Positions 11,321-22,593 of a stretch of DNA of 64,000 nucleotides are shown here, piece after piece. Below the pieces are notes generated by a model, which saw only the letters and a program-made list of their open reading frames with translations, did not search any database and had not been told where the DNA came from. The DNA lies in assembly GCA_033085395.1 (NCBI GenBank), contig JANQBS010000095.1:1-64000 (forward strand), given 5' to 3'. The position numbers and the translations under genes are program-made. Source of the DNA: Xanthoparmelia taractica (Eukaryota; Ascomycota; Lecanoromycetes; Lecanorales; Parmeliaceae). Each line of letters begins with the position of its first letter. The first letter of the stretch is position 1.

Positions 11321-12681
11321 TTATTTGTAGAAGTTGGTGATTTTCTGGCTCCCGTCCGATTTCGTAGGGCTGTCCTTTACCGTACCATTCTTCGTTGCAC
11401 TTCTCCTCTTGCTGTTCGGAGTCTTCTCCGGAGACTTCGTTGAGCTTGGCACATGCTGTTCAGTCTTGAGGGATTTTCGCGCTGGCTTAGCGGGGTCTTC
11501 TGACTCCTCTTCTCCTTTTGAGCCAATTCTTTTCACAGGCTCTGCTGTTGAGTCTTTATCATCATCTGACTCGTGCTTGCGTTTCAGGTCGAGATTTGAT
11601 GGCTCAGTCGCAGGGGCTGGCAGTGGAGCATTGTCCTCCGTACCCGTATGGTCGACAGTCGTCCGTGCCTCGCTTCTTTCGTGCTTGACCGCAAAACCCT
11701 TCTCTTTGACTTCCCCTTCCACTGCTTTGACCGCCTTCTTCTCTTCCACGCCCTTGGTAGACTTCTTGGCGTTTGAGAAGAAGTTTGCAATATTGTTCTT
11801 GTTCTCGGTGCTGGCTACGGGTACGATGAACGTTGGAGAATTGTTGCCGACCTTGCCGACATCCTTACTTACCGGGTAGCAGTCAAGCTCTCCTTCGAAG
11901 GGCTTCAACAGCGACTGGAGCTCTTTTGACCACTCGGATCTGCTGGGGTCGAGCCATGTCCGGATCTGGTTCGATCCGTTCTCCAAGATGACAGGCATTC
12001 GATCGTGAAGGAAGGAAAGCTGCTTATTGGAGTCGGTGGTGATGATGGTGTATGTATAGTGTTTCTCATCAGATCCGTCATACTGAACGCAATCCCAGAG
12101 ACCGGCAAAACACATAAGCTGTTCATCCTTGCGCTTTACGTAGTGAGGGATCTTCTCCTTGCCGCCATTCTTCTTCAACCATTCATAGAAGCCTTGGGCG
12201 ATGACAATGCATCTCTTCCTTTGCTTCATCGTGTTCCACATGCCGCCCTTGCTGGCCAAAGAATCGTCACGTGCGTTGATCGTCCTCATCACAGAGCCGT
12301 AATCTGGATTTCGCTTCGTCCAGAATGGGATCAGGCCCCATTTCATAGATTGAAGCTTGTAGCGTGTCTCCTTGGGATCCTCAAGCTGGGTAGAAGGCCC
12401 GTCCGTCTGGTTCGTTGCAGCTTCGGGGGATTGATCGCTGTCGTGAGGCCTTCCACCTGAACCGTAGTCGGGTACATCTGCTCTGTAGACGAGACCATGA
12501 TTGCCAGGTGCAAAATTGTAGGTCTCGCGTACGTCATCATCGTCAGGTGCGTCTGCTACGGGCATGTCATGTTCTTGCAGCTGGTGACGGACAAACGATG
12601 CCCTCTGGAAAGATGTTATTACAGCCAGTGAGAGAGATTCTTGGCGAAACTCACAATACCTAAGGCGTATCGCCCGCACAT
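11321..12681 (-). CDS. SRAP-domain protein (HMCES/YedK family), abasic-site DNA-protein crosslinker
   Basis: Two exons (12681-12655 and 12604-11321; 50-nt intron starting gtgagt) give 436 aa. The nine-residue first exon reads MCGRYALGI, and Cys2, exposed after Met removal, is the crosslinking residue of the SRAP family. Further active-site motifs are visible: YNFAPG (Asn), GFYEW (Glu) and HDRMP (His). HMCES crosslinks to abasic sites in single-stranded DNA at replication forks and shields them from cleavage. The catalytic domain spans about residues 1-280. The rest is a charged, Lys/Ser/Glu-rich, probably disordered tail. It ends SQKITNFYK, which fits the spacing of a PCNA-interacting box except for Ser in place of Gln. 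The unspliced frame begins too early and lacks Cys2, so the short exon is essential. Confidence 0.92.
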
Positions 12682-12925
12682 GCTGACTGTTATCTTCCAG
12701 ACAATAGGCGCAGCGGTTGTTCAAATTATAGTTTCGAAAGATCCTTTGAATATTCAGACGTAACCAAGAGTCTTGGGCACCGCTTGTGGCAGCCCTAGCC
12801 CTAATCTTGGAAGGCAGACCCGCTGCGTTCTGTTGCTCCTCAAAACCTCGATTGTGCTATCCTAGAAGCCATTGAGGCGTCTCTCCAGACCCCATAGATC
12901 CGATACGTAAGGAGATCCGTCCAAA
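12682..12925. promoter_or_regulatory. Compact bidirectional promoter, HMCES-like (-) and Mgr3-like (+)
   Basis: Only 244 bases separate the two divergent start codons, so the core promoters and 5' leaders must share this segment. No named motif is assigned. Confidence 0.5.
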
Positions 12926-14316
12926 ATGTTTGCAAGGACGTGCCCTCGAGCTTTACGAATGAACGCTCTCCGTCCAGCACTGTGCGAGCGCCCCAAATGT
13001 CGATCAGCTTTCCACAACACCTCTCTGCTCCCAATCAAACGACCCTCACCGAAAAAAACCATACATTTTTCGAGACTACCGGCAAGAAGAGATGCCTCTC
13101 TACGGGTATCGACCATCAAGCTCTTCAAAGCATACCCATTGTCCATGGTTCTCGCTTCTAGCTTGTACTTCCCTCCCTCCCTCCTCCCACTCCCAACCCT
13201 TCCCTCCCTCCTCCCTAACACCATCCCAGGATCTTCTGTGGCCTGGGCTTGCTGGTCTGGGTCAACATCGTCTACCAAAGGTATTTTGTCGGCGACTTCA
13301 AAGCCTACCCCGAGCCAGTAGCCGCCAAACTGCGCCGCGCGCTCTACTACACCAACATCGACCCGCAGCCCAAAAACGCCGTGAAATATTACAAGCAAGC
13401 GCTCGCACTGGCCAACGAGATGGGCCTCGACCCTCTCAGCGAGGAGGTAATAGGCATCAGGATCCAAGTGGCTTTTTTTTACGAGAAGATTAGCCAGTAC
13501 CAGGGAGCTATCAATGTGTTGGAGCTTTTGCGCAGCGATTGTTTGAAGTGGATAGAGGAGTTGGGTGAACAGAAAGGGAACGAAGGGAAGAGAACGAGGG
13601 TGCTGGGGAAGACGATTGCCATGAGCGTGAAGTTGGGGGAGCTGTATGCGAATACGTACGTTGCGGAGCAGGAGGCCGCGGAGGAGAAGCTGGTGTGGGC
13701 CGTTACAGCAATCTTAAAGGAGAAGAAGCGGAGGGAAGACGAGGGTGTGAAAGAAGGCGAGGGCCAGTGGCTAACCGATGAGGAAATCGGGGGATCCTTT
13801 GAAGGTTGGCGTTTCCCTTGCATGCACCCGTACGGGCATCATTCACTAACACACCTGGCGAAAGCACTCGGCCACCTGTATGAATCCAGAAACCAGCATT
13901 TCCTCGCGGCGCCCCTCTTCCTCCAAGCCCTCGGGCTCTGCCAACCCCGCAGCTGCCACTCCGTCGTCCTGATGAACAATCTCGCCATCTCCCTCGCGCA
14001 GCAGAAACCTCCTCCTGCCCTCTCTCCCAACCAACCGCCAGCCTCGCCCGCCTCTCGTGTCTCAGATGCACGGCAGTGGGCTCAGAAATCTCTTGCGCTT
14101 GCGTCTTCGATAAAGCCGCCTGAACGGACGGCGGAGTGTGATGAGGGGTGCGCCGTTGCTACGATTAATTTGGGAGATCTTGCCATGATGGAGGGGAATC
14201 TGGATGAGGCGGAGAGGAGATACAAGGAAGGGAAGGAGATGAGTAAGGCTGTTGGCTTTGAGGATGGGGTGAAGAGGGCAGACGAGCTTCTTAAGGACCT
14301 TAAGGAAAAGAGGTAA
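12926..14316 (+). CDS. Mitochondrial TPR protein, Mgr3-like (i-AAA protease adaptor)
   Basis: Two exons (12926-13164, 13230-14316; 65-nt intron) give 441 aa. The N-terminus is Arg/Ser-rich and almost free of acidic residues, like a mitochondrial presequence. A membrane span follows (MVLASSLIFCGLGLLVW), and the intron sits inside it. The motif YQRYFVGDFKAYPEP comes next, then a helical region with TPR character (ALYYTNIDPQPKNAVKYYK; LDEAERRYKEGKEMSK). In yeast, Mgr3 with Mgr1 delivers substrates to the inner-membrane i-AAA protease Yme1. Spacing of presequence, single span and matrix-distal TPRs matches that family. The assignment to Mgr3 is from motif memory. A generic TPR mitochondrial protein is the alternative. 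Confidence 0.78.
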
Positions 14317-14582
14317 AAGATTTGCTATCGGCATTGAGTGTTAAAAGCTGGGCTTTTAGAGGAGGCCCGTTTTGGATACGGATGGATTGAAAGTCCTCAC
14401 ATTTTGAAACTTTGCAACGCTGATTGGCAAAGAAATGTTCAGGCTACCTCTATCCAGCAACCTTGTGGCAGCAGCTAGTCCAGGATGTGGCTCAAGATGC
14501 AAACCGCACTTCAGGATGACTCTTCCTGTCTCCTCGCATGGTCTCCTCGTCTCTCCTATCCATTCATCACCTATCGATCCAT

Positions 14583-15810
14583 CTATTGCCTCGACATAAC
14601 CCCCCAAGCCCTGATCAAGTTATCCGTGTACCCCGCAAACAGCGTCTGCCCATCCGCACTCCACGCCAAACTCACGCACTCCGGCTCCCGACTCTTCTTA
14701 CCCACGGCCGTATATTCGGGCTTCAACTCGTCAACCTTGCTCTTCTTCTCGAGATCGAAGATGATGATGGAGCTCGACGTGGCGGCGCAGAGCCAGTATC
14801 GGTTCGGGGAGAAGACGAGGGCGTGGATCTCGTCGCCGGCGGTCAGGGAGTAGAGGTGCTTGGACTCGTTGAGGTCCCAGAGCATGGTTGTGCCGTCTTT
14901 GCCGCCAGAGGCACACAGGGAGCCGTCGGGGGAGATGGTCACGGTGTTGATGTAGCCGGTGTGGCCGATGTGGTCCGTTTGGATGCGGCAGGAGGCGAGT
15001 TCCCAGACCTGGCAAAGCAAAATATTGTCAGCAAAAACCTCCTATTTCAGATACTTCCACGGCTCAAGGTATTCTCGTCATTGTTGTCATCAGTGCATTG
15101 GTGATTGTTTGTCTCATAGCTCGAAAGCTCTGAAGTAGCAAATACTTGTAGATTGCAAAGCATCCTCTGACCGAAGTTTCCCCCACCTCATCATCACCCG
15201 CCAACGGAGGGAAATGCGTACCTTGACAAGTTTGTCCCACCCAGCGCTCACAATGACCGGGTTCTGAGGATTCGGGCTGAACCTCACGCACGACACCCAT
15301 TCAGTATGGCCCTTGTCGGTAATGGTAAACTTGCAGTCGCCCAGCGTGTTCCACAATTTGATGGTACGATCGCGGGAGCCGGAGACGATTTGACGGTTGT
15401 CGGCGGAGAAGGAGACGGAGAGGACATCGTTGGTGTGGCCGACGAAGCGGCGGGTCGTTACGCCGGTAGCGAGTTCCCACAGACGGAGAGTCTTATCCCA
15501 GGAGGCGGAGAGAGCGTAGGCACCGTCTGAGGAGATGACCTAGAGGGACTCGAGCCTTAGCACAAGATCATTTGACATGCATGCGGGGCAAGAGGGGACA
15601 TACGCAGTCCGAGACGATGTGGGAGTGGCCGTGTAAGCTACGCTTTGGGTAGCCGTAGTGTGCATCATCGCGGGCGAGGTTCCAGATGATGAGGGACTTG
15701 TCACGGCTGCCAGAGAGGAGCATGTGCGGGTTTTCCAAGCTCGTAGCTAGCGAGGTGACCCAGCCGCTGTGGCCTTCGAGCGTCCCACGCATAACCAATT
15801 GCTCCCCCAT
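14583..15810 (-). CDS. cpcB: RACK1 homologue, G-protein beta-like WD40 protein CpcB/Asc1
   Basis: Three exons (15810-15604, 15539-15222, 15008-14583) give 316 aa, the standard CpcB length. Seven WD40 blades can be followed: GHSGWVTSLATSLENP, WDKTLRLWELATG, RFVGHTNDVLSVSF, GSRDRTIKLW, GHTEWVSCVRFSP, GHTGYINTVTISPDG, GGKDGTTMLWDLNE, ending YTDNLIRAWGVMSRQ. CpcB binds the head of the 40S ribosomal subunit, acts as a signalling scaffold, and in Aspergillus represses the cross-pathway amino-acid control. The ATG at 15810 gives MGEQLVMRGTLEGH. The second intron is 213 nt, far longer than the first (64 nt), and carries a C/D snoRNA described separately. Confidence 0.97.
15087..15170 (-). ncRNA. snR24: U24/snR24-type C/D box snoRNA in cpcB intron 2
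   Basis: About 84 nt inside the 213-nt second intron of cpcB, same strand. The 5' end TCAGAGGATGC combines half of a terminal stem (UCA) with a box C variant (AGGAUGC). The core TATTTGCTACTTCAGA matches the conserved U24 segment before box D'. A C'-like CTATGAGAC follows, then ATCACCAATGCACTGATGA, with box D CUGA and the closing UGA. In yeast the ASC1 intron hosts snR24 (U24), which guides 2'-O-methylation of 25S rRNA near C1437/C1449/C1450. Both host gene and snoRNA identity agree, so this is conserved synteny. The box C is weaker than consensus RUGAUGA. A separate GTGATGA lies upstream in the intron but outside the homologous segment. Confidence 0.87.
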
Positions 15811-17242
15811 GCTGGGCAAGTGGGGATCGAGAAATGAGTATGAGCTGGGGATGCTGCGCTTTCAGGTCCTCGTGAGGTTGGCGTCGTGCTCGTCAAGTGC
15901 AAATTCAAGATCTAATGTCGGGTACGATTGTTCGCAAGGGAAGAAACTCCGCCAGCTCATTTGTGGGCCGAAGTTTAAGCGAGTGATTCAACTCATTTTC
16001 TCATTTTCTGCATTTGGACATATCCCTGATTACGCATATTCTAGACTTCTGAGCGCTCTGGCTTCACACATTCATGATCTCGCCGAGAGACGGCCAACTG
16101 GGCTATTTCATTCCAAGATTTTCTCAGGGGCTCCCTACCTTCCTTCCGAGGATCAGACGGGTCCTGTTGGTAGAATAGAAGATGCACATAGTTATCGATT
16201 TCTCACTTCTGTGCTGCAAGCAGAAGACCATTGCAGGGGAGGTGTATTGTGTCACATGGCTGGGGTGTTCTATGAGAAGGACGCTTTATTTCCGAATCCT
16301 GAGTACCTTCATGTTGGATTTGCATACTGGTTTCGACGAAGATGGTAGAGAAGGCTCTCTCTACTCTACTCCGTCGAGGATTCGTAGAACTCGATGCCGC
16401 CCTTTGTCCGCCTAGCAAGATGATGCCCATCTGCGGCCAAACAATTGCCTTCAAGTCATATATACAATATCCCCCCCACCAACCCCCTTTCTCACATGCT
16501 TTCTGCGCCAGGCCCCACTGCTGTTCTTTGATAATCGCTCGATCCCAGCCATCGCCACGTCTCAAACCGTACGCCGATCTTCCTCCCTTTCCCGCTCAAG
16601 CTTCGCGTAGAATAGATCGCGTCTCCGTGTAGCAGGTACGTGGTACCCTATATACGACACCCCTTAGCATTCCATTTATGCCCATGTAAAAGGCATCGCC
16701 CACGCTTGCTGTATACATACCGTACCAGTAGAGGTATCCAAACGTCGTTCCCAGTCCTGTTTCAGCACCACATCAGTAAACGCTCCTCGAACGGTGACCG
16801 GTTCGTTGTTCAGAATGGGAAGCGCAGTGAGCTTAAGAGGCGTCAATTGGCAAAATATAAGCTCGGTCTTACCGAAAGCTACGCTGATATCGAGCACGAC
16901 GCTCCGCCGGAGCATCTGTTGCACGAGATCAGCAATCCTGTTAAACAGGCAAAGGTTTGTCCTCATGCGGGAGAGCGATTTGGCAAGACCTACTCCTTGT
17001 ATTGGCTTGATAGGCATCTTGAGAGACTCAATGCGAAGTGGTAGAGTGGATTGTGGTTCGTGAGTTCGTCCGTCACCTGTCGTCGTCGGAAGCCGGCAAG
17101 CTGCAAAGCTGCGGAGGTGAGCTCCTTGCCAAGACAAAGCTTCGACGCTAGGACGGAAATGGACGGGTCTCAGAGACGACATTGCCCTCGCATAAACTTC
17201 GTGAACTCCGCATTCCAGACACCAAACCCCACCCAACCCACC
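15811..17242. other. Gene-free stretch between divergent cpcB and Mim2-like gene
   Basis: Probable promoter region of cpcB and possibly non-coding leader DNA. Around 16640-17257 open frames exist on both strands (134 codons plus, 193 codons minus); neither matches a family I know, so no gene is called, but a multi-exon gene cannot be excluded. Confidence 0.45.
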
Positions 17243-17741
17243 ATGTCCTCCCCCCAATACACCTACCCAACCCCACGCCCCTCCTCCCCCTCCCCCTCCC
17301 CCTCCTCCTCCCTCGAATCCCTCCCCGACTCCGCCCCCTCTTCCGACATCGACTCCACCTTATCCGAAGAATCCGAATCCGACGCCGAGAAAGAATGGCA
17401 GGAGTCGCTGCAGCAGCTCGAGCTGATACTGACCATGGTGCTGGTGCCGTACGCGGGGAAGTACTTTGGGCGGAAATGCGCTTATTGGGGTGAGTGCGAC
17501 CGAGTCGAGTCTCCTGTTGTCTCCTTTTTGACAAGGACGATTTTGTTGAGTTGGGTGGAGGGGAATATTTTGTGGGGGGAAGGGAAGGGAAGGGAAGGGG
17601 AGGGATGTTTGGCTAACGATGGAGTTCCAAAATACAGGCTGGGCCAAATTCATGCAGTGGAAATACCCCGTCGAAGTCGTCGTGACGAGCAAAAAGACCT
17701 TCAATACAACTGGTGCCGTTGAAGCGGCGGCTTCGTTGTGA
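17243..17741 (+). CDS. Small mitochondrial outer-membrane import protein, Mim2-like
   Basis: Two exons (17243-17489 and 17638-17741; 148-nt intron, gtgagt...tacag) give 116 aa. The first half is Pro/Ser-rich, then acidic (SEESESDAEKEW). The conserved part follows: LQQLELILTMVLVPYAGKY, FGRKCAYWGWAKFMQWKYP and a short tail ending GAVEAAASL. The hydrophobic stretch ending in a basic FGRK and the WGWAKF motif fit fungal Mim2. Mim2 works with Mim1 to insert alpha-helical proteins into the mitochondrial outer membrane. The splice is supported because the aromatic motif is created only by joining the exons (YW|GWAKF). A different small mitochondrial protein family remains possible. Confidence 0.7.
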
Positions 17742-19387
17742 AGGGGACTCTCTCCTACCCAATTTACTACGGGAGTGCTATCCTAGCATCCAAGCGAGCT
17801 TGCGGTCCCTTTTCTGCGCGTATGGGAGACCCTTCTACAATACCCTACCATACCCAGTCTCGCGATGAATCGAGCGAGTATGCGACCGAACCGTCTCCGC
17901 GAGGAAAAGGAGCCCTCTACACAATCTACACTGCATACACCCGGATCTAAATCTGGCAACCAATCGAGCCCTCAACCGACTCTACCTACCGAACCACCAC
18001 CAAGCCCTCCCTCCACCGAGCGTACCAAGCTCCAGCACAGCCATCTCATCTCAACTAGTCAAAGGGAAACCCTGAAGAGTCAGCACGCTTCATCGCCACA
18101 CACCTCCCCCCCCACTCGATTCACTTCCCTTCGCCTCTCTTCTCTTCGCTCCGATCCGCTTCATGACCGCGCAAAAGAGCCGAAGAGCGACATCCAACCC
18201 AGGACCTTGCGCCTCTCCCTTCTATTCTACGGCTAAATGGGTCGAGCTCTAGCAAAGTATAAGAAGCGTGTTCAATAAACCTGATTCCATTCCCCAACGA
18301 ATAAAACCCCGCTACAAACAGCCGTCGAGGCCCGTTCAAGACAAACCCAACCTAGCATCAAGCAGAGGCGGAAGAGGACGGACGACAATGTATAGATATC
18401 TACGGTGCACACAAGTACGAGAGCCTCAATCGAGATGTATATAGATTGCAGAGGTTGCTTTCAGTTTTCTAATGGAGCTAGAGTGGAGTAAGCTAGCTAG
18501 CCAGCTGCAGGATGGCGTGAAGCAGTGGATAGAAAGGAGTACAGTAGCAAGGTCAAGTCGCTGATGCAGAAAGCGGTATAAAAAACGGCGCTGGCCATTT
18601 GTACATTAAATATCCTTCCCTTCCCTAGTCCAATCCATCAGCCATACGGACAAAAAAAGAAGTACATCATCTAATCATATCCGAGCCAAATGCGATGGAG
18701 AGTGGATGTGATCAAAGTACAGTAGCCACCCGTCATAGATAAAACAACAATAATAATACTACACCTTCGTTCACACATGAACTCATTGAATGATCCATTG
18801 TGGACGCAGCATCCATTCCGGAACCCTGGCAGAAAACACCTCTGAGACCTTCCGGGCCAGCCTAAAGCCTCAAGTGGGTGGAGAGTCCGGAGCCAAAAGC
18901 CAGAAAATGTGGTGCATGTCCTTGGTGGTTTAGGAGTCCTGTCTAACATCCAAGTCCAGGCGGCAGTGGCTTCCTTGCTGTCATGGAGAGTTCGAGCTTC
19001 CCTCCTGTCCTCTCCGGCAACGGCAGTGGCCTCTGTCCCTTGTGACAAACAAAAACAGCTCCGCGGTGACCGGGTCCTCTGGACTCCCTTGGGGTTCGAA
19101 TCCTCCGACAAAGAGGGCCAACAGTGCTTGGACCGTACCAAGCAGGCAATATAGAAAATACAGGATTATATAGAAAGCTTCTTGTTATGAAACAAGGCTG
19201 TACAGGCAAGGCGCAAAGTGGATGTCTCAGTGTGGCGTGATGGCATCCTCTTGGGGAATCTTCATGGAATAAACACGGAGCTGGTTGCGAGTCCCGACTG
19301 AAGCAAGCCAGCGATGAGGACCTCCTAGATAATGTTTGGTCATTCTTCAGTATCCACAAGGCGGGCATGACTAACCTTCAAATCTCA
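17742..19387. other. Gene-free stretch between convergent genes
   Basis: Nothing recognised. It contains a box-B-like GGTTCGAATCC at about 19092-19102, but no complete tRNA fold (see rejected items). Confidence 0.6.
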
Positions 19388-20645
19388 TCAGTCGATATCA
19401 TAGTGGCCAGAATCGTTCTCCTGGGATGATCTATAGAGTAAAGGGTCGTGATACCCAAGGCTGGAATCCGGTGTCAAGGGCTCAGTCCATGGAGTGTTTG
19501 GGCTCCACTTGTCCTGGGAATCCGTAGGCATGTCCTCTGGTAGCCTGTGAGTGCACTAGGTACGGTTAGGAGTATGTTGATACCGAATACGTAACCGGTG
19601 GATCACGTGCCTTGGTCTTCTTTCGTTTGCAGTCCTCGCAGGCGCCTCCTGGTAACTCTCTTACTGCCTTTGCGTGAGCCTTTCCCTCGACTGTCAAGGT
19701 CCGAGGTTTCCGAGGTTTGACCGTTCTGGGCTTCCTCTTGCGCTTCTTTTTGTGACCCTTATTCGCGTTGTTGTTGTATGCGTGGACGGTCATTGTACTA
19801 TCAGGGCTGTTAACTGCAGCAGATATCCGGACAGGAACCCCGGACTTGGACTGTTCAGAATTCGAAGCACCAAGACGCCCGTTGTAGGCAGCAACAAAGC
19901 TTGTTTCCTGGGTGGGAAGCTGCTGGTTGGACAAGAAATTTTCCTCAGCTGGCCGTAAAAATTGTTTCTTTGCCCCTTGAAGCCTCCAATCCGTAGATAA
20001 ACTGACGTCTCTTTGGTCGGGCTGATAGACAGGATTTCCGTCTACGTGGGGATAATTTCCGCAATTTGCACAGATACTAGACGAAGCCGGATATGAGAAA
20101 TTTGAAGCACCATCGGAGGAGGGAGACAAGTGTTCAACTGTTTCACTTGGTCTCCAATCTGTATTCGAGCCATACGGGGAGATGGAATACGAGTACCGCG
20201 GTCCGGTTTGCAAGATGGATCCCCTCTCTGATTGCATAACATCTGAGATTCCGCCCTCTCGGGTTCCAAGCTGGATTTGCCATTGGAACGTCCAGTTAGC
20301 GGGTCCGTAGCCGTTGGGATTACCTTGAGGCGATATATTGCCAGAGTAAGCATATTGCTTGTCTAAGATCTCGGGACTGGTAGCAGTGTAGGGTTTATAG
20401 GGCTGGGTAAATTGAAGACCACGCTGGAGATTAGGCACCTCTTCTCCAAGGGAGCGTCCTTCGGTACGATTTCCATTGTGTGTATGGGCCAAAGAGGATA
20501 TCATGGACTGGGTTTCATAGCTTTCGGGCCTCTCGGGTGGGCGGTATGGCTGGTATCCAGTAAAGAACTCCCAACCTTTGGGCTCCTGTGTTCCAGATCC
20601 AGGATATCCATAGGTATGCATGCCATATAGCTGCCGTTGATCCAT
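19388..20645 (-). CDS. Uncharacterised protein ending in half of a zinc cluster
   Basis: Two exons, 20645-19611 and 19555-19388, give 400 aa. The 55-nt intron appears to use a GC donor (AAG|GCACGT) and an ordinary acceptor (cctag). The first 300 residues are Tyr/Gly/Pro/Gln-rich and probably disordered. A basic block follows (HKKKRKRKPRTVKPRKPR), then CEDCKRKKTKCTH created across the splice: Cys-x2-Cys-x6-Cys, the first half of a fungal Zn2Cys6 cluster, with no second half visible. The tail (DKWSPNTPWTEPLTPDSS) is acidic and free of domains. The basic block suggests a nuclear, DNA-associated protein. The ATG at 20645 (MDQRQLYG) is preferred to an upstream in-frame ATG at 20825. Confidence 0.66.
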
Positions 20646-22593
20646 GGGCCTCTCGAAAACTCGGAGAAGATCCTCGGTGAAGAGGAGAAAGCAGGTCCGA
20701 ACGTTTGTAGAATAATTTAACCTGGGAAAGAATGATGATACCAATTGTGGGTTCACTCTAGTATCACTCAAACGGCAAGCCTCCTCGGACCAAAACAATT
20801 GGAAAGAACGCAAGGCTGGACCCAAATTACGGCATCATGGTAGGAGGCCTAAGCACCAGCCTGTTGATTGAAGAGCATGAAATCCGAAATTGACCATCCG
20901 CCTTCCCAAAATGGGGTGGCCAATGCCTCAGGGGGAGCGGCACGGAGTGACGGCAAAGATTTCCAATGATCGATCCAGAAAGCAGACGGGCAAGATCTCC
21001 AACGGGCACTTGGTGGTTTTGAGAGATCCAACGCCTAAGATCGAAACAAGGTACTGTGGTACCCAAGGGGAGCCTTTCCCGGTACTCCGGTCTCTAAAGA
21101 TTATATCACAGCCGTCCTTTCAGGGCTCCTAGTCCGGCTTTCCTTTTGCGTTGACCAGAGTTGGGCTTGGCCGGGTGTGGAAGACCTGCTCAGATTTTTG
21201 GTGGCTGCGATGTTGTATATATCTTTGGGTGGTTAGCCTAGAGGATCTGGAGATCAAGGCCGGGATGGGACCAGTTGGCCAGGTACAATACGCACAGGCT
21301 TTTTCTTGGGCCTGAAACTTGTCCGAGAAACGAGAATAATAAAAATGAAGCGAATAGTGGAGTATTCCCTTGGGAGGAAATCCAGTGGTACGGAAACTTA
21401 AGAGAGAGGGGGCTCCATTTCCAGCGGGGCTGATAAGTAACCAGCTCACCGAAAGCATACCGAAGGCACAGACAAATCCAAGGAAGCTGGTACTAGTCAA
21501 AGACACACAAGGAGTCACGGTGACTTAGCGTAAAATGTAGACTGTTTCCATGAGCGGTGGAGGTAGGGACGTATCAGAGACTGGTCATGCTTGATTGGGT
21601 GCCTCGGCCATATTGAGGCATTGCTGCCCAAAGCTGGCAGTCCTTACGGTCAGTGAACAACCCGCTCGCAGGCCACGTGTAGCCGCTCTTCTGGCCCCCA
21701 TAACTTCAATAAAATGATGATTGGCCGTGAATGATATGGTGGCTGCTTGAAGGATGAATGAGGGGCAGCTGGAAGTGGAGAATGGAGGGCGGCAGAGCCG
21801 CGCTTGAAATATGTGAGCTGTCGTCTAAATGAGACTAGTGATACGAGAGCCAGCGCATCTTGAGACGACGCCCCTGCTCCTGCAGCAACGGCAGACAAAT
21901 GTGATGGCGAGGAGCAAATTGTGGAGGTTGTGTGGAGGTACGTACGGGGGGGCACTGGGTTCTGGTCGAGGATTCTGCGACTGCCGAAAAGCTTGGCAAC
22001 GGCATACCTGTGGCCAATCCTTGTTACCCAGACATATTGTTTTGTAGCAGTCTGGCATCCTCTTTGAGAAGGCTAGCATGAAACGTGGAGGAATGATTAT
22101 GAATCTGCCGATACCTTTCGAATTGGAAATGCCAAAGCAGGAAAGTTGAGCAGGCAATTGGTTATTATCAAGCATCGGTCCTGCCAATTAGAGGAAAAGG
22201 ACGACTTGCACCTTCCATCTTATTGCAAATGAGCAACTAAGCCTTGAGATGAGATGTTTTGTTCATGTCGTTGGTGCCTCGTATTCTGAATTATTGATTA
22301 TCGTACTACTTTAACTTATTGCCTATCATATGTACACACGACTGCCAGCGCCGGCAAATATTGTCAAGCCAAGACCTCATGCGCAATCGTGATTTGTAAA
22401 ATTACAAGAGGGGCAGACCCAGCTGAGATTGAGACTGCTCAGAGCGAGGTATTTGATGTGATAGCGGTGAAGGAAGTAGGGGAGCATGGTCTAGTGCCCT
22501 TAGACCTTGCCCGGACCTGTTGCATCCATCAGCCTTTGATATCGATACAGCGGTGGCAGCATTGAACATGAGCGCATGCTGCCTACCAATCAT
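20646..22593. other. Gene-free stretch
   Basis: Nothing recognised in about 1.9 kb. Short open frames on the minus strand (for example 21129-21518 and 21825-22187) lack domains. Confidence 0.55.

Noticed and set aside
12862..13467. 201-codon minus-strand frame
   Set aside because: Antisense of the conserved Mgr3-like exons.
16640..17257. Open frames on both strands between cpcB and the Mim2-like gene
   Set aside because: Neither strand matches a known family and each could be the shadow of the other; left as unassigned.
16676..17257. Possible Sm-like or mitochondrial ribosomal protein on the minus strand
   Set aside because: Considered from the hydrophobic pattern; no motif confirmed.
19031..19113. 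tRNA-like segment with box-B GGTTCGAATCC and possible 6/7 acceptor pairing
   Set aside because: No A box or D arm, no plausible anticodon arm, and a T stem containing a mismatch; the rest does not fold as a tRNA.
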